64,000 nt of DNA, from positions 1 to 64,000 of the forward strand of contig JAUIMF010000008.1 in the NCBI GenBank assembly GCA_030433415.1, written 5' to 3'. The position numbers and the translations under genes were made by a program. Below are positions 51,970 through 61,545 of this stretch, in pieces; the stretch's first letter is position 1, and each line of letters begins with the position of its first letter. This DNA comes from Gammaproteobacteria bacterium. GTDB lineage: Bacteria; Pseudomonadota; Gammaproteobacteria; Pseudomonadales; Halieaceae. The notes beneath the pieces were generated by a model. The model saw only the letters and a program-made list of their open reading frames with translations. It had not been told where the DNA came from and did no database searches.

Positions 51970-52974
51970 ATGAAGGAACTGAGCGTAGCGGTACTGGGTG
52001 GTGGCTCCTGGGGCACCACCGTCGCCGCCCTCACCGCACGAAATGTGCCGGTGACGCTGTGGGCACGAAGCAGCGACACGGTCGATGAAATCAATCGGGA
52101 ACACCGCAACCAGAAGTATTTGCCGGATGCCCCCCTGCCTCCGTCGCTGCGCGCCACCGCCAGCATTGAAGAGGCAGTCAGCGGTGCTGACGTGGTAGTG
52201 ATGGGTATTCCCTCGCAGAGTTTTCGCGAGGTGTTGCTCGAAGTGCGCAAGCATCTGCGTCCCTGGGTACCGATTATCAGCCTCACCAAGGGCCTGGAAC
52301 TCAAGACGCGAATGCGCATGACCGAGATTATCGACGAACTGGTACCCGGGCATCCCGTCGGCGTGCTTACGGGCCCCAACCTCGCCCGCGAAATCATGGC
52401 AGGCCAGGCCGCGGCGAGTGTCATCGCCATGGAAGACGAGACGATCTGCCGCTCCCTGCAGAACGTGTTTAAGAGTGGCCTGTTTCGCGTCTACACCAAC
52501 AACGACATTATTGGCTGCGAGCTGGGCGGCGTGCTTAAGAATATCGTCGCCATCGCCGTGGGCATGGGTGACGGTCAGGGTGCGGGGGACAACACCCGCG
52601 CCGCGCTGATCACCCGTGGTCTGGCTGAAGTCACGCGCCTGGGTGTTGCCATGGGCGGTCGCGCCCGTACCTTTTCTGGCCTCGCCGGCATGGGCGACAT
52701 GATCGCCACCTGTACCAGCCCTCAGAGCCGCAACCGTCACGTGGGCATGGAACTGGGCAAGGGTAAGACCATGGCGCAGATCGCTGCCGAAATGTTCATG
52801 GTCGCCGAGGGCGCCAAAAGTGCTCCGGCAGTAATGGCCCTGGCCGAACAACACAATGTAGACATGCCCATCACGCGAGACGTGTATCGTGTGGTGATTG
52901 GAGAAACCAATGCCCGCGGCGCCTACCGGGGCCTGCTGCGTACCACCGCGGGCGCCGAATCCGAGCCTGGCTGA
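51970..52974 (+). CDS. gpsA: NAD(P)-dependent glycerol-3-phosphate dehydrogenase
   Basis: This 334-residue cytoplasmic enzyme reduces dihydroxyacetone phosphate to sn-glycerol-3-phosphate for phospholipid backbones. It has AVLGGGSWGTTVAALTA (Rossmann), VMGIPSQSFREVL, SLTKGLELKT, VLTGPNLAREIMAGQ and the active-site region GGVLKNIVAIAVGMGDG with the catalytic lysine, then GLAGMGDMIATCTSPQSRN. Length equals Escherichia coli GpsA (339). AGGAGAA lies before ATG 51970. It is probably co-transcribed with the upstream acyltransferase fusion, its product being the first acyl acceptor in the same pathway. Confidence 0.96.
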   Translation: MKELSVAVLGGGSWGTTVAALTARNVPVTLWARSSDTVDEINREHRNQKYLPDAPLPPSLRATASIEEAVSGADVVVMGIPSQSFREVLLEVRKHLRPWVPIISLTKGLELKTRMRMTEIIDELVPGHPVGVLTGPNLAREIMAGQAAASVIAMEDETICRSLQNVFKSGLFRVYTNNDIIGCELGGVLKNIVAIAVGMGDGQGAGDNTRAALITRGLAEVTRLGVAMGGRARTFSGLAGMGDMIATCTSPQSRNRHVGMELGKGKTMAQIAAEMFMVAEGAKSAPAVMALAEQHNVDMPITRDVYRVVIGETNARGAYRGLLRTTAGAESEPG

Positions 52975-53037
52975 CAGCTGAGGTCCGCGATTCGGCTAAC
53001 GACTGGAATCAGCTGACTCATTTATAGAGGACCTACC

Positions 53038-54651
53038 ATGCTGCGCTTCGCGCTTACCGCTTCGGCCATGGCCCTGACGGGCTGTGTGTATATCTCCGTC
53101 GACAAAGTTGACGCGGGGGAATCGTCGTCACCGGCTGCCCAGGCCGAGCTCCCATCACCCCTGCCTGCCCACCAGCTCCAAAATCCCTGGTACAAAGATG
53201 CCAGTAGCCGCGTTGCTTCGACTCAATCACCTCAGAATGCAAAGAACGTCGTGTTGTTTGTCGGCGACGGCATGGGCATCTCCACCATCACCGCCGCGCG
53301 TATTCTCGCCGGCCAGCAGGCGGGAAACAGCGGCGAAGAAAATCGTCTGAGCTTTGAGACCTTTCCCGAAACGGGGCTTATCAAGACTTACAACGTGAAC
53401 TCCCAGACCCCGGACTCCGCCGGCACCATGAGCGCCATGATGACGGGCGTAAAAACCGATATCAGCGTGTTCGGTGTCGACGAGCATGTCGAGGCAGACG
53501 ACTGCGCCAGCGCCCACGGCCGCGAGCTGTTGTCATTACTGGACATCGCCGAGCTTGCCGGCGCCGCCACCGGTGTCATCAGCACGGCTCGCCTCACCCA
53601 CGCCACACCGGGTGCAACCTACGCGAAAACCCCCAACCGGGACTGGGAAGACGACGCAGAGCTGTCGGACGATGCCCGCGCCGAAGGCTGCGCCGACATC
53701 GCCAGCCAATTCCTGACCCACCGACATCGCCTGAACACCGAGTTCGGTACCGGAATGAGCGATGGAATCGAGGTGGCGCTGGGTGGAGGCAAACGCCATT
53801 TTCTGCCCGAGGGTAACGAGGGCGGTCGCCGCAAGGATGGACGCAACCTGATCGACGAGTGGCAGTCGACTTACCCCAATGGAGTTTTTGTCGCCGACGC
53901 AGCGAGCCTGCAGACGGCCGACCGCACACCCCTGCTCGGTTTGTTCAGCGACTCGCACATGCGCTACGCCAGCCAGCGCAGCGTAGCCGATGCGACTCAG
54001 CCCAGCCTGCCCGCCATGACCCGCAAAGCCCTGGAACTGCTGCGTGGACGCGATGAAGGCTACCTGTTGATCGTCGAGGCGGGACGTATCGATCATGCCC
54101 ACCACGCGGGCAATGCGGCCAACGCACTCAACGACACCGTTGAACTCGCCGCCGCCGTGCAGGTGGTGATGGATGAAACTGACCCCAGCGACACCCTGGT
54201 CCTGGTTACCGCCGATCACAGTCACGTGTTCACCATGGCCGGCTACCCCCGACGTGGCAACCCGATCCTGGGCAAGGTCGTCCCAGCCTGGAGCGACGAG
54301 CCCATGCTGGACGCCGACGGCCTGCCCTACACCACCCTTGGCTACATGAATGGTCGGGGTTTTCGCGACCTGGGCGACGAGGCTGACGCCGATGTGGCCT
54401 ATCGCGGCGCGCCGAATGCTGGACGCAAAGATCTCACCGACGTCGACACCACCACCATCGGCTATCATCAGGAAAGCCTGGTGCCCCTGGGCGCCGAAAC
54501 CCACGGCGGTGAAGATGTGGCCGTGTATGCCCGGGGGCCGGGGGCCCGTGCCGTCGCCGGTGTAAACGAGCAGAACCTGCTGTTCCATGTGATGCTGTCG
54601 GCCACGGATTGGGAACAGCGCGCGGCCCGACGTCTGGTCACCCGCTTCTAG
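53038..54651 (+). CDS. alkaline phosphatase (PhoA family), lipoprotein
   Basis: This 537-residue periplasmic phosphomonoesterase has a lipobox ALTGC at Cys16, so it is membrane-tethered. The alkaline phosphatase core is clear: NVVLFVGDGMGISTITAARI (metal aspartate), TPDSAGTMSAMMTGVKT (phosphorylated serine), LLIVEAGRIDHAHHAGNAANAL (metal ligands), LVLVTADHSHVF and ETHGGEDVAVYARGPGA with metal histidines. GAGGACC precedes ATG 53038. It follows gpsA by 63 bp and precedes the M48 protease gene by 25 bp. Its likely job is releasing phosphate from organic esters. No Pho box was identified. Confidence 0.94.
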   Translation: MLRFALTASAMALTGCVYISVDKVDAGESSSPAAQAELPSPLPAHQLQNPWYKDASSRVASTQSPQNAKNVVLFVGDGMGISTITAARILAGQQAGNSGEENRLSFETFPETGLIKTYNVNSQTPDSAGTMSAMMTGVKTDISVFGVDEHVEADDCASAHGRELLSLLDIAELAGAATGVISTARLTHATPGATYAKTPNRDWEDDAELSDDARAEGCADIASQFLTHRHRLNTEFGTGMSDGIEVALGGGKRHFLPEGNEGGRRKDGRNLIDEWQSTYPNGVFVADAASLQTADRTPLLGLFSDSHMRYASQRSVADATQPSLPAMTRKALELLRGRDEGYLLIVEAGRIDHAHHAGNAANALNDTVELAAAVQVVMDETDPSDTLVLVTADHSHVFTMAGYPRRGNPILGKVVPAWSDEPMLDADGLPYTTLGYMNGRGFRDLGDEADADVAYRGAPNAGRKDLTDVDTTTIGYHQESLVPLGAETHGGEDVAVYARGPGARAVAGVNEQNLLFHVMLSATDWEQRAARRLVTRF

Positions 54652-54676
54652 GCCCGCTACGCAACAGGAGATTGCA

Positions 54677-55567
54677 ATGCAGATACCCCAAGCGATATCG
54701 ACGCTCGCTTCCGCCTTTGCCAATGCGGTGGCCTCGTCCAGAGCCAAGGGCGCATCGCACCGCGCGTTGATCGTCGTCGCCTGCCTGTCGGTCCTGAGCG
54801 CCTGCACCACCAGTCCGACAGGCCGCAGTCAGCTTATGCTGATCTCGCCCGAGTCCGCCATCGTGCAGTCGAAACAGGCCTACCTGAGCACCGTGGGCGA
54901 GTTGGGCAAAGAGAACAAGCTTGTCGACGACCCCCGCATGGCCGATCGCGTCGCCACTATCACCGGGCGCCTGGTCACCGAGGCCATCGCGATGTATCCC
55001 AACACTGCGGACTGGGAATGGAGCGTTGCCATCATTGACGACGACGAGACGGTGAACGCCTGGTGCATGGCTGGCGGGCGCATGGCCGCCTACACCGGCC
55101 TGTTCGAACAGTTACAGCTGACCGACGACGAGTTTGCCCAGATCATGGGGCACGAGATTTCCCACGCCCTGGCCAATCACACGGCAGAGCGCATGTCCCG
55201 CGCCATCGCAATCAACGTGGGTGTGATCGCCGCCGGCGTCGCCTCGGATCACCATGGCGCTGCCATGGCGGGTGCTGCCGTCGCGGCAAAGCTCGCGCTG
55301 GAGTTACCCAACAGCCGCGTAGCCGAAGCCGAAGCCGACCGCATCGGCATCGAGCTTGCCGCCCGCGCGGGCTATCGGGCCGATGCGGCGGTAACGCTGT
55401 GGGAAAAAATGGGTTCGCTGTCAGAAGAGCGGCCGCCCGAGTTCATGAGCACTCACCCGGCGCCAGAAAACCGCCAGGCCGCATTACAGGCGCTGGTGCC
55501 TGAGATGAGGGCACTGAACCCCACTGGCACCAAGGCCGCGATCAGCCCCGTCACCATTGTGCGCTAG
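54677..55567 (+). CDS. M48-family zinc metalloprotease, lipoprotein
   Basis: This 296-residue protease has a lipoprotein signal (LSVLSAC; Cys near residue 43) after an unusually long N-terminal lead of about 30 residues. The catalytic site HEISH in MGHEISHALANH and the third zinc ligand in EAEADRIGIELA are intact, as in the BepA/LoiP/YcaL group of periplasmic peptidases that help outer-membrane protein quality control. CAGGAG precedes ATG 54677, 25 bp after the phosphatase stop. No TPR domain of the BepA type is attached, so LoiP or YcaL are closer in architecture. Confidence 0.92.
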   Translation: MQIPQAISTLASAFANAVASSRAKGASHRALIVVACLSVLSACTTSPTGRSQLMLISPESAIVQSKQAYLSTVGELGKENKLVDDPRMADRVATITGRLVTEAIAMYPNTADWEWSVAIIDDDETVNAWCMAGGRMAAYTGLFEQLQLTDDEFAQIMGHEISHALANHTAERMSRAIAINVGVIAAGVASDHHGAAMAGAAVAAKLALELPNSRVAEAEADRIGIELAARAGYRADAAVTLWEKMGSLSEERPPEFMSTHPAPENRQAALQALVPEMRALNPTGTKAAISPVTIVR

Positions 55568-55579
55568 TAGCGCCGGCAG

Positions 55580-57019
55580 CTACTCCACCGCCGCCTTGAT
55601 GCGGTTTGCCTTGAAGAATTCGCCGTAGCGACGGTCGACGGTCTGGATGTGTACGCGTAGCCATTCATTGAGGAAATTCAGGGCACCAATGAGGTTCACA
55701 GGCTCACCGGTTTCCAGCGCCTGCGCGTAGCCGCCCACGGTTTCGAGCAATTCCTTGTGCAGTTCCCGGTGACTCTCGATCTCCGGATAGCCCAGGCGTT
55801 CCATCATTTCTTCTTCGCGCGTGAAGTGCTCGGTGGTAAACGCCGCCATCGCACGGAACGACGCCGCCTTGTCGACCAGACTCGCGCCCTCCTTGATCTG
55901 TTTGTGAATTGCGTTCACGTAACCAAAAATGCGGTTGTGGTCACTGTCCATGTCATAAACCAACACCGAAAAGCGCTCAGAGAAGCGGATGAGTCCATAA
56001 GATTCGGCTTCTTCGTCCGCCAGGTCGGCAAAGGGCGTGTTTTCGAGCGTGGCGCGAATCTCGTCCTGCTGCGCTGCGATCTCCAGTGTGCTTGCATAGC
56101 TGACGGTGGCGTCTTCGGCGATCTCGCGCGATGCGGCAGCCACGCGCTCGGAACCTTCCTTGGCCATACGTGCCTGACCCGCAGAATCCGCCAGGCGCCG
56201 CGTCACATCCGCGGTCGCTGTCGCTCCCTCGTCAATCGCATTGGTAATCGCGTGAAAATTGCTCGCCGCCCGGGTCGTGTTCTCGGCGATGATCACCGAG
56301 GTTCCGGACTGCTTCTCGGCCGCGGCGGCAATGATCTGCACCGCCTCCTGCAGTTGCCCGATCACCTCGGCGACGCCGCCGATGGCCGCGATGGTGTTGC
56401 TGATGGTCGTTTCGATAGTGGAGATACGAGCGCGAATAAACTGACTCGCTTCGCGGGTCTCTGTCGCCAGGTCTTTTACATCCCGCGCCACCACGGCAAA
56501 ACCGCGGCCCGCTTCTCCGGCCCGCGCCGCTTCGATCGTCGCGTTCATGGCCAACACCTTGGTCTGGTCGGCGATATCGTTGATTACCTGGGTGAGGTTG
56601 CTGATCTCTTCAGCGGCATCTTCAAGGCCCGTGACGTGGCTCTTGGTGGCACCTACACGCTCCACGGCGGTGTCGCTCACTACGCGGGCCTTGTCCGTAG
56701 TCTGCGCGATGTCTTCCGAGGCAGCCGCCAGTTCGTCGGTGGCCCGTGACACATCGCCCACGTTTTGCTCGGCGTCGCGCACGCTGGTCTGAATCTGCTG
56801 CATGTTGATGCTGAACTCTTCAGCGGCGGCAGCGATCATGCCCAGGTTGTCACTGATGGTGCCGATCTTCTCCGCCGCATCGTTGGCATCCTCGTCCACG
56901 TTCAGGGCATGCTTGAGCGCCATATCTGTTCTGGCGGCAAGCAGCTTGGTGGCTTCTGCCGCCTGCAGCGCGCGCCCGCTGATCGTCTTCAGAATACTGC
57001 GTGAACTTTGGTTGAACAT
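55580..57019 (-). CDS. soluble methyl-accepting chemotaxis protein with C-terminal haemerythrin domain
   Basis: This 479-residue protein starts at ATG 57019 (GGAG nine bases before); the upstream open frame is not needed. Residues 20-320 form a long helical signalling domain whose hairpin tip [19 protein letters not shown] (about 168-186) is the CheA/CheW-binding signature. Residues about 350-470 are a bacteriohaemerythrin with all seven di-iron ligands in place: His361, His398, Glu402, His417, His421, His457 and Asp462. There are no transmembrane helices and no periplasmic sensor, so it is a cytoplasmic receptor that could respond to oxygen, NO or redox state. It converges with the M48 protease gene. 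Usual chemoreceptors have the sensor domain first; here it is last. Confidence 0.9.
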   Translation of the reverse strand: MFNQSSRSILKTISGRALQAAEATKLLAARTDMALKHALNVDEDANDAAEKIGTISDNLGMIAAAAEEFSINMQQIQTSVRDAEQNVGDVSRATDELAAASEDIAQTTDKARVVSDTAVERVGATKSHVTGLEDAAEEISNLTQVINDIADQTKVLAMNATIEAARAGEAGRGFAVVARDVKDLATETREASQFIRARISTIETTISNTIAAIGGVAEVIGQLQEAVQIIAAAAEKQSGTSVIIAENTTRAASNFHAITNAIDEGATATADVTRRLADSAGQARMAKEGSERVAAASREIAEDATVSYASTLEIAAQQDEIRATLENTPFADLADEEAESYGLIRFSERFSVLVYDMDSDHNRIFGYVNAIHKQIKEGASLVDKAASFRAMAAFTTEHFTREEEMMERLGYPEIESHRELHKELLETVGGYAQALETGEPVNLIGALNFLNEWLRVHIQTVDRRYGEFFKANRIKAAVE

Positions 57020-57230
57020 GCGTGTTCTCCGCCTTTTATCATGGCATTGGTATTGGATGTCAGCACAGCAAAAGCAACGTGGCACCAGGTGCACGTTGCC
57101 CAGAAATAAAAACTAGCGGGATTGGACCGGTTTGCCGACCGAAATCCGCCCTGCAGAGACCCACCGTTGATCGAAATCAATGGTCTGGAGGGCTCCACGC
57201 CGCCGAATCGCGAAAACCAGCGCCCGTGGC

Positions 57231-58463
57231 TCAATCCATCAAGGCATTGATGATCGCCCGTTCACCGTCGCTCAGATTCCGCTCTTCTTCGTCTGGCGTG
57301 GGCGGCACGGGGACCTTGGGTACGCTGCGCCGATAGCTGACTTCCGGCAACTCGCGAGCCATGACCCCAGACAGGTATTGCGTTGCCTCGCGCCGCCGCG
57401 CCGCGTCGGCGGCCAGATGCCGTTCAAAAAAGGCCCGGACCACGACCTGGGTAATCATCTGCTGGCGGAGCACATTCATGGCCTTTGGCAGTGGGTCCAC
57501 CTTGCAAAGCTGACTCTCTACGGAGTAGTCGATGCCCTCGTCCTCGCTACCCAGCAGATCAATCCAGTTATTGGGGTCGTCGTTTTCGATGGCCCGCTTG
57601 ACCGAATAGCAACCCAGGGCGTCCGTGTTATCCATCATGCGCAGCCAGCGGACACCGCCTGAAAAGGCGGTGTGTGCACCACCGGCAATGGTCACCAGCT
57701 CGGCTCCGGGCACCTTGGCGGGTATCGGCGCGGCGTTGGTGGCATAGGGTACGAGCACATCGAGATCACCGGCGAGCATCATGAAGGGCAGATCGGCTGT
57801 AGTAAAAAACTCGCTGGTGAAAAAATCCGCAGGACCGGCAATCGACAATGCGGCACCGATGCGCTGATCGCGCCAGCGCGGGTGATAAGCCACCAGCGTG
57901 GACGTGAGACCGCCCAGGGAGATACCGAATACGCCAATGCGCTGTGCATCGATCTTGCCTGTGAGGGCATTCCCGGCAACGGCGCTGCGGCCGAGCAGCG
58001 TATCGATGAGAAAACTCACATCCCCAGGCTGGTTGACCACATCCTCAACCATGGGGCCTCCCGGGGCACCCATGTGGGTCAGCGGGTAGTCAACAGCCAC
58101 CACCACAAAACCGTGGCTGGCCAGGTGTTCCGCCAGGTAGGCGCCATTGCGATGCATGGAGGTAAACCCGTGTGTGAACACCAGCAGGGGGCTCGCACCC
58201 ACCTCGGCCTCGACGGGATACCAGACGCCCCCCGCCAGCTCGCGCTGACCCGCACCCGCAAAATCACCGTTGGCCTGGGTCGGACGGCTGCGATCCACAA
58301 ATCGCTCTTCAACACTTGCCACGGTCCAGGGCCCGCTCTGAAGTCGTGCCGCGCTTTCGCTGCGCTCGGGGAACTCCTCAGGTTGGTGCGAGAAGGTGAT
58401 ATACAGGAGCAGACCGAACAGCAGCACGCCCAGCACGGCCAGTAATTTCAGCAACAGTTTCAC
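57231..58463 (-). CDS. alpha/beta hydrolase, platelet-activating-factor acetylhydrolase-like, membrane-anchored
   Basis: This 410-residue protein starts at GTG 58463 with AAGGAG upstream. An N-terminal hydrophobic helix (KLLLKLLAVLGVLLFGLLLYITF) acts as signal anchor. The hydrolase core shows the oxyanion segment FTHGFTSMHRNGAYLAEHLASHGFVVVAVDYP, the nucleophile in FGISLGGLTS, the acid in GDLDVLVPY and the histidine in GGAHTAF, in the order of PAF-acetylhydrolase/dienelactone-type enzymes. The substrate, an ester or a short phospholipid, is unknown. It diverges from the LuxR-type regulator over a 186-bp region. Confidence 0.85.
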   Translation of the reverse strand: MKLLLKLLAVLGVLLFGLLLYITFSHQPEEFPERSESAARLQSGPWTVASVEERFVDRSRPTQANGDFAGAGQRELAGGVWYPVEAEVGASPLLVFTHGFTSMHRNGAYLAEHLASHGFVVVAVDYPLTHMGAPGGPMVEDVVNQPGDVSFLIDTLLGRSAVAGNALTGKIDAQRIGVFGISLGGLTSTLVAYHPRWRDQRIGAALSIAGPADFFTSEFFTTADLPFMMLAGDLDVLVPYATNAAPIPAKVPGAELVTIAGGAHTAFSGGVRWLRMMDNTDALGCYSVKRAIENDDPNNWIDLLGSEDEGIDYSVESQLCKVDPLPKAMNVLRQQMITQVVVRAFFERHLAADAARRREATQYLSGVMARELPEVSYRRSVPKVPVPPTPDEEERNLSDGERAIINALMD

Positions 58464-58649
58464 GGACTTGCTCCTTGTTTAAGTGGCAACTTTTTACCAC
58501 AGTTTGCTGTTAGGCAGGACTGCGTTGCCGCCGATCTGCGATCAACACCACCCAATCGTCGACGGGTGATTACCGCAGAGCCGTTCCCCCCGCCCCGCAG
58601 CTTGGCTATGATCCGCCGATCAAACTGCGCATTGGGAGCGCAAACTGTC

Positions 58650-59507
58650 GTGAGCGATACGGATCGCAAACTTTCCGCCCTGGCCGAACTGGTCAATCAT
58701 TGCCTGACTTCCCTGGGCAGTGATGACTTTGCCGGTCAACTGATCGCGGGCCTGCGCCAATTCGTATCCATCGAAGATGCGACGGTGCTCTACTATGCCC
58801 GCGACGACCTGCCCACGGTCGTCTATCGCGAAAATCCTGACGCGCGCGGCAGAGAGAGCATGGAACGCTTTGTTGCGGGCGCCTTTCTCCTGGACCCCTT
58901 CTACCAGAGCGCCCGCAACGATCGACGTTTCGGTCTGTTTCGTCTGCAGGAACTGGCACCGGAGCGCTTTCGCGACAGCGAGTACTATCGCAGCTGGTTC
59001 AGCAACTGTGGCTTCAGCGACGAGTGCGGCTACGTAATTGAGGTGGGGCGCGACTCCTTTGTAAACGTCGCCCTGGGCCGCCTCGGCCGCCGGCGCTTCA
59101 GCGACGCGCAGGTGAGTACGTTGCGTAGTATCCGACCCGCGGTGGACGCGCTGTGCCAACAACACTGGCGTCGCGCCAGTGGCAGTGGCGAGGGCCTGCG
59201 CCGCCAGCTGCACCTGGCCCTGGACGACTTTGGCTCCAGCCTGCTCACCGAGCGCGAGACTCAGGTCATCAGCCTCGTACTGCACGGTCACAGCACCAAG
59301 TCCGTCGCCGAGCGTCTGGGTATCTCGGTAGAGACCGTGAAACTGCACCGCAAGCACGCCTACGCCAAACTCGAAGTGCGCTCCCAGGCCGAGCTTTTCT
59401 ACCTGTTTCTCGACTCGTTGATGAGCGCCCGCAATTACGAGGGAGGCGACACGCTCATTCCCTATCTGCAGAAACCGCCACGCCGCACACCGGCAGAAAC
59501 CGGCTGA
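58650..59507 (+). CDS. LuxR-type helix-turn-helix transcriptional regulator
   Basis: This 285-residue regulator is read from GTG 58650 (GGGAG upstream); ATG 58608 and the frame start at 58566 are alternatives that add an unstructured lead. The C-terminus has the LuxR/FixJ DNA-binding domain (LLTERETQVISLVLHGHSTKSVAERLGISVETVKLHRKHAYAKL). The N-terminal 200 residues do not resemble an acyl-homoserine-lactone pocket clearly or a response-regulator receiver, and look like a GAF-type sensory domain. The NhaC-type antiporter gene begins 2 bp after its stop, so the regulator and transporter are translationally coupled. The signal is unknown. Confidence 0.85.
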   Translation: MSDTDRKLSALAELVNHCLTSLGSDDFAGQLIAGLRQFVSIEDATVLYYARDDLPTVVYRENPDARGRESMERFVAGAFLLDPFYQSARNDRRFGLFRLQELAPERFRDSEYYRSWFSNCGFSDECGYVIEVGRDSFVNVALGRLGRRRFSDAQVSTLRSIRPAVDALCQQHWRRASGSGEGLRRQLHLALDDFGSSLLTERETQVISLVLHGHSTKSVAERLGISVETVKLHRKHAYAKLEVRSQAELFYLFLDSLMSARNYEGGDTLIPYLQKPPRRTPAETG

Positions 59508-59509
59508 GC

Positions 59510-60886
59510 ATGGACGCCGCCGACTGGGGCGCCCTGAGCCTACTGCCCACGCTACTGGTCTTTGCCCTGGCCGTGGCAACGCATCGCCCCATTGAATCCC
59601 TGCTCAGCGGCGCCGTGCTGGGCCTGCTGATGCTGCACGGCACCGGCTTTGTCACCGCCCTGGCGGAGACGTCGCTGGATGTGCTCACGGACCGCGATGT
59701 GGCCTGGGTGATCCTGGTGTGTGGACTCATGGGCGGCGTGCTGGGCCTGCTGCTGCGCACCGGGGCAACGCTGGCGTTTACCAATCACCTTGCGGCCCGC
59801 GTTGCCAGCGGTCGCAGTGCCCTGCTCACAAGCTGGGTGCTGGGCATCTTCATGTTTGTGGACGACTATCTGAACTCCCTGGCCGTGGGCGCGGCGATGC
59901 GCAAGATTACCGACCGCTTCCAGGTGGCGCGGGAGCGACTGGCCTATGTGGTGGACTCCACTGCCGCCCCGATCAGTGTGATCATTCCGTTTTCTACCTG
60001 GGGTGCCTTTTTCGGCGGCATGCTGGTCGCCAACGGTCTGGCCGAGGAGGGCCAGGGACTGAGCACCTACATCAGCGCCATTCCGTACATGTTCTACGCC
60101 TGGGCCGCAGTGCTGCTGGTGCCGCTGGTCATCTGGGGTGTCATTCCCTCGCTCGGCCCCATGCGCTCGGCGGACCGCCGGGCCCGCGAGACCGGCGCCA
60201 CGGTATCGCCCGATGCGCTCCATATCGAAGCCGCCAACGAATCCATCAAACCCCGGCCGGGCCTGAATCCGAGCCCCTGGTTCTTCGTGATCCCCATGGT
60301 CGCTCTGGTGGCAACCACGATCGCTGCCGACAACGATTTTCTGGTGGGCCTGTATGTGACCCTGGGCGGCATGGTCGCCTACGTACTCGCGCGGCGCTGG
60401 CTGAGCCTTGAAGACAGCTTCACCAGCATCATCGATGGCCTGAAAACCATGGTGGAGCCGCTGGCGGTACTGGTCGCGGCGTTCATCCTCAAAGAGGTGA
60501 ACGACGACCTGGGGCTGGCCTCGTACGTGGTCGGCAGTCTCACCCCGGTACTCACCGCGGCCACACTGCCGATGACGGTGTTTCTGGCCATGGGTCTGGT
60601 GTCGTTCCTGACCGGATCCAACTGGGGTGTGTTCGTTATCATTCTGCCCATCGTCACCGCTCTGGGTCACAACTTGGGTGCCGATATGACTCTGTTGATC
60701 GGCGCTACGCTATCGGCCAGCACCTTCGGCAGCCACGCCTGTTTCTATTCCGATGCCACGGTACTCACCGCACAGGCGACGGGATGCACGCCGTTCCAGC
60801 ACGCCATCACCCAGCTACCCTACGCACTCATTGCGGCATTCCTGTCCGCTGCCGCCTATCTGCTCATCGGGCTGGTGTACGCCTGA
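59510..60886 (+). CDS. NhaC-family Na+/H+ antiporter-like transporter
   Basis: This 458-residue protein has 11-12 transmembrane helices and starts at ATG 59510, immediately after the regulator stop (TGA-GC-ATG). Typical NhaC-family segments are VLVCGLMGGVLGLLLRTG, FMFVDDYLNSLAVGAAMRKITDRF, STAAPISVIIPFSTWGAFF and, near the end, GATLSASTFGSHACFYSDATVLTAQATG. The family includes Na+/H+ and malate/lactate or amino-acid exchangers, so the coupling to an organic anion cannot be excluded. It is followed after 23 bp by an exported cupin gene. The three genes form an operon. Confidence 0.88.
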   Translation: MDAADWGALSLLPTLLVFALAVATHRPIESLLSGAVLGLLMLHGTGFVTALAETSLDVLTDRDVAWVILVCGLMGGVLGLLLRTGATLAFTNHLAARVASGRSALLTSWVLGIFMFVDDYLNSLAVGAAMRKITDRFQVARERLAYVVDSTAAPISVIIPFSTWGAFFGGMLVANGLAEEGQGLSTYISAIPYMFYAWAAVLLVPLVIWGVIPSLGPMRSADRRARETGATVSPDALHIEAANESIKPRPGLNPSPWFFVIPMVALVATTIAADNDFLVGLYVTLGGMVAYVLARRWLSLEDSFTSIIDGLKTMVEPLAVLVAAFILKEVNDDLGLASYVVGSLTPVLTAATLPMTVFLAMGLVSFLTGSNWGVFVIILPIVTALGHNLGADMTLLIGATLSASTFGSHACFYSDATVLTAQATGCTPFQHAITQLPYALIAAFLSAAAYLLIGLVYA

Positions 60887-60909
60887 GCGAAATCCACGGA
60901 GATTTGACC

Positions 60910-61386
60910 ATGACCCAACGCTCCCACTCCCTGCGCCCGGCGGGCCGCCGCCTCGCGCAGCAGCTCGGCGCCCTTATGCTGGCCACGGGCCTGAGCTTCG
61001 CCGTGCAGGCTGACACGGTGTACCCGGCAAAGATGAGCGCTGATGACCTGACCGGCGCCATGCTCGAACGCCCGGAAACCGAGGTCACCGATGCACCCGG
61101 CGGACAGATTCGAGACATCACCTCGCTCAAGTCCAGTAATGGTCGCTTTGCCTCGGGCATGTACTCGGCACCGGCTTCGCGCTTTGACATCTCTGAGCCC
61201 TACGGCGTGGATGAATTCATGTACTTCCTGGAGGGCGGCGTGACCCTTACCTCACTGGACGGGACCGTGACGCACATTGGTGCCGGTGAGGCCGTTACGA
61301 TTCCCAAAGAGTGGCGAGGAATCTGGGAGACCGAGGGTTACCGCAAGATCTGGGTGATTTATTCCGAGGACGGCTCGGGACTCTGA
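60910..61386 (+). CDS. exported cupin-domain protein
   Basis: This 158-residue protein starts at ATG 60910 with GGAG seven bases before. Its signal peptide (LGALMLATGLSFAVQA-DT) exports it to the periplasm. The mature part is one cupin beta-barrel: DEFMYFLEGGVTLTSLDG (motif 1, in a variant with few histidines) and GAGEAVTIPKEWRGIWETEGYRKIWVIY (motif 2), like the cupin_3 or ethanolamine-utilisation EutQ-like group. Typical metal histidines are absent or replaced, so it may be a binding rather than catalytic protein. Its link with the antiporter may be binding of a small ligand in the periplasm. Confidence 0.8.
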   Translation: MTQRSHSLRPAGRRLAQQLGALMLATGLSFAVQADTVYPAKMSADDLTGAMLERPETEVTDAPGGQIRDITSLKSSNGRFASGMYSAPASRFDISEPYGVDEFMYFLEGGVTLTSLDGTVTHIGAGEAVTIPKEWRGIWETEGYRKIWVIYSEDGSGL

Positions 61387-61438
61387 CAGCGTAGCCCCGG
61401 CAGACCTCGAACCCGCGGTGTAGCTGTCATACCGACCA

Positions 61439-61470
61439 CCCCCCCCTGTTTTCTAGGAAATGGGGGGGGG
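61439..61470. repeat. poly-C/poly-G inverted repeat
   Basis: Eight C residues (61439-61446) and nine G residues (61462-61470) flank 15 bases. They can form a G:C-only stem after the cupin gene. No T-tract follows, so it is not a classic terminator. Homopolymer tracts of this length are hot spots for slippage and for sequencing error. Confidence 0.5.
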
Positions 61471-61545
61471 CATTGGCAGTGATCCGGCTCACATTGAGCC
61501 GCGATACCCACTTTCTTTTTCACATTTTCCTGCAACAATCAGCAG

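Noticed and set aside
59552-60670. 372-codon minus-strand frame rich in His and Gln
   Set aside because: Antisense of the NhaC-type gene; composition typical of a shadow frame.
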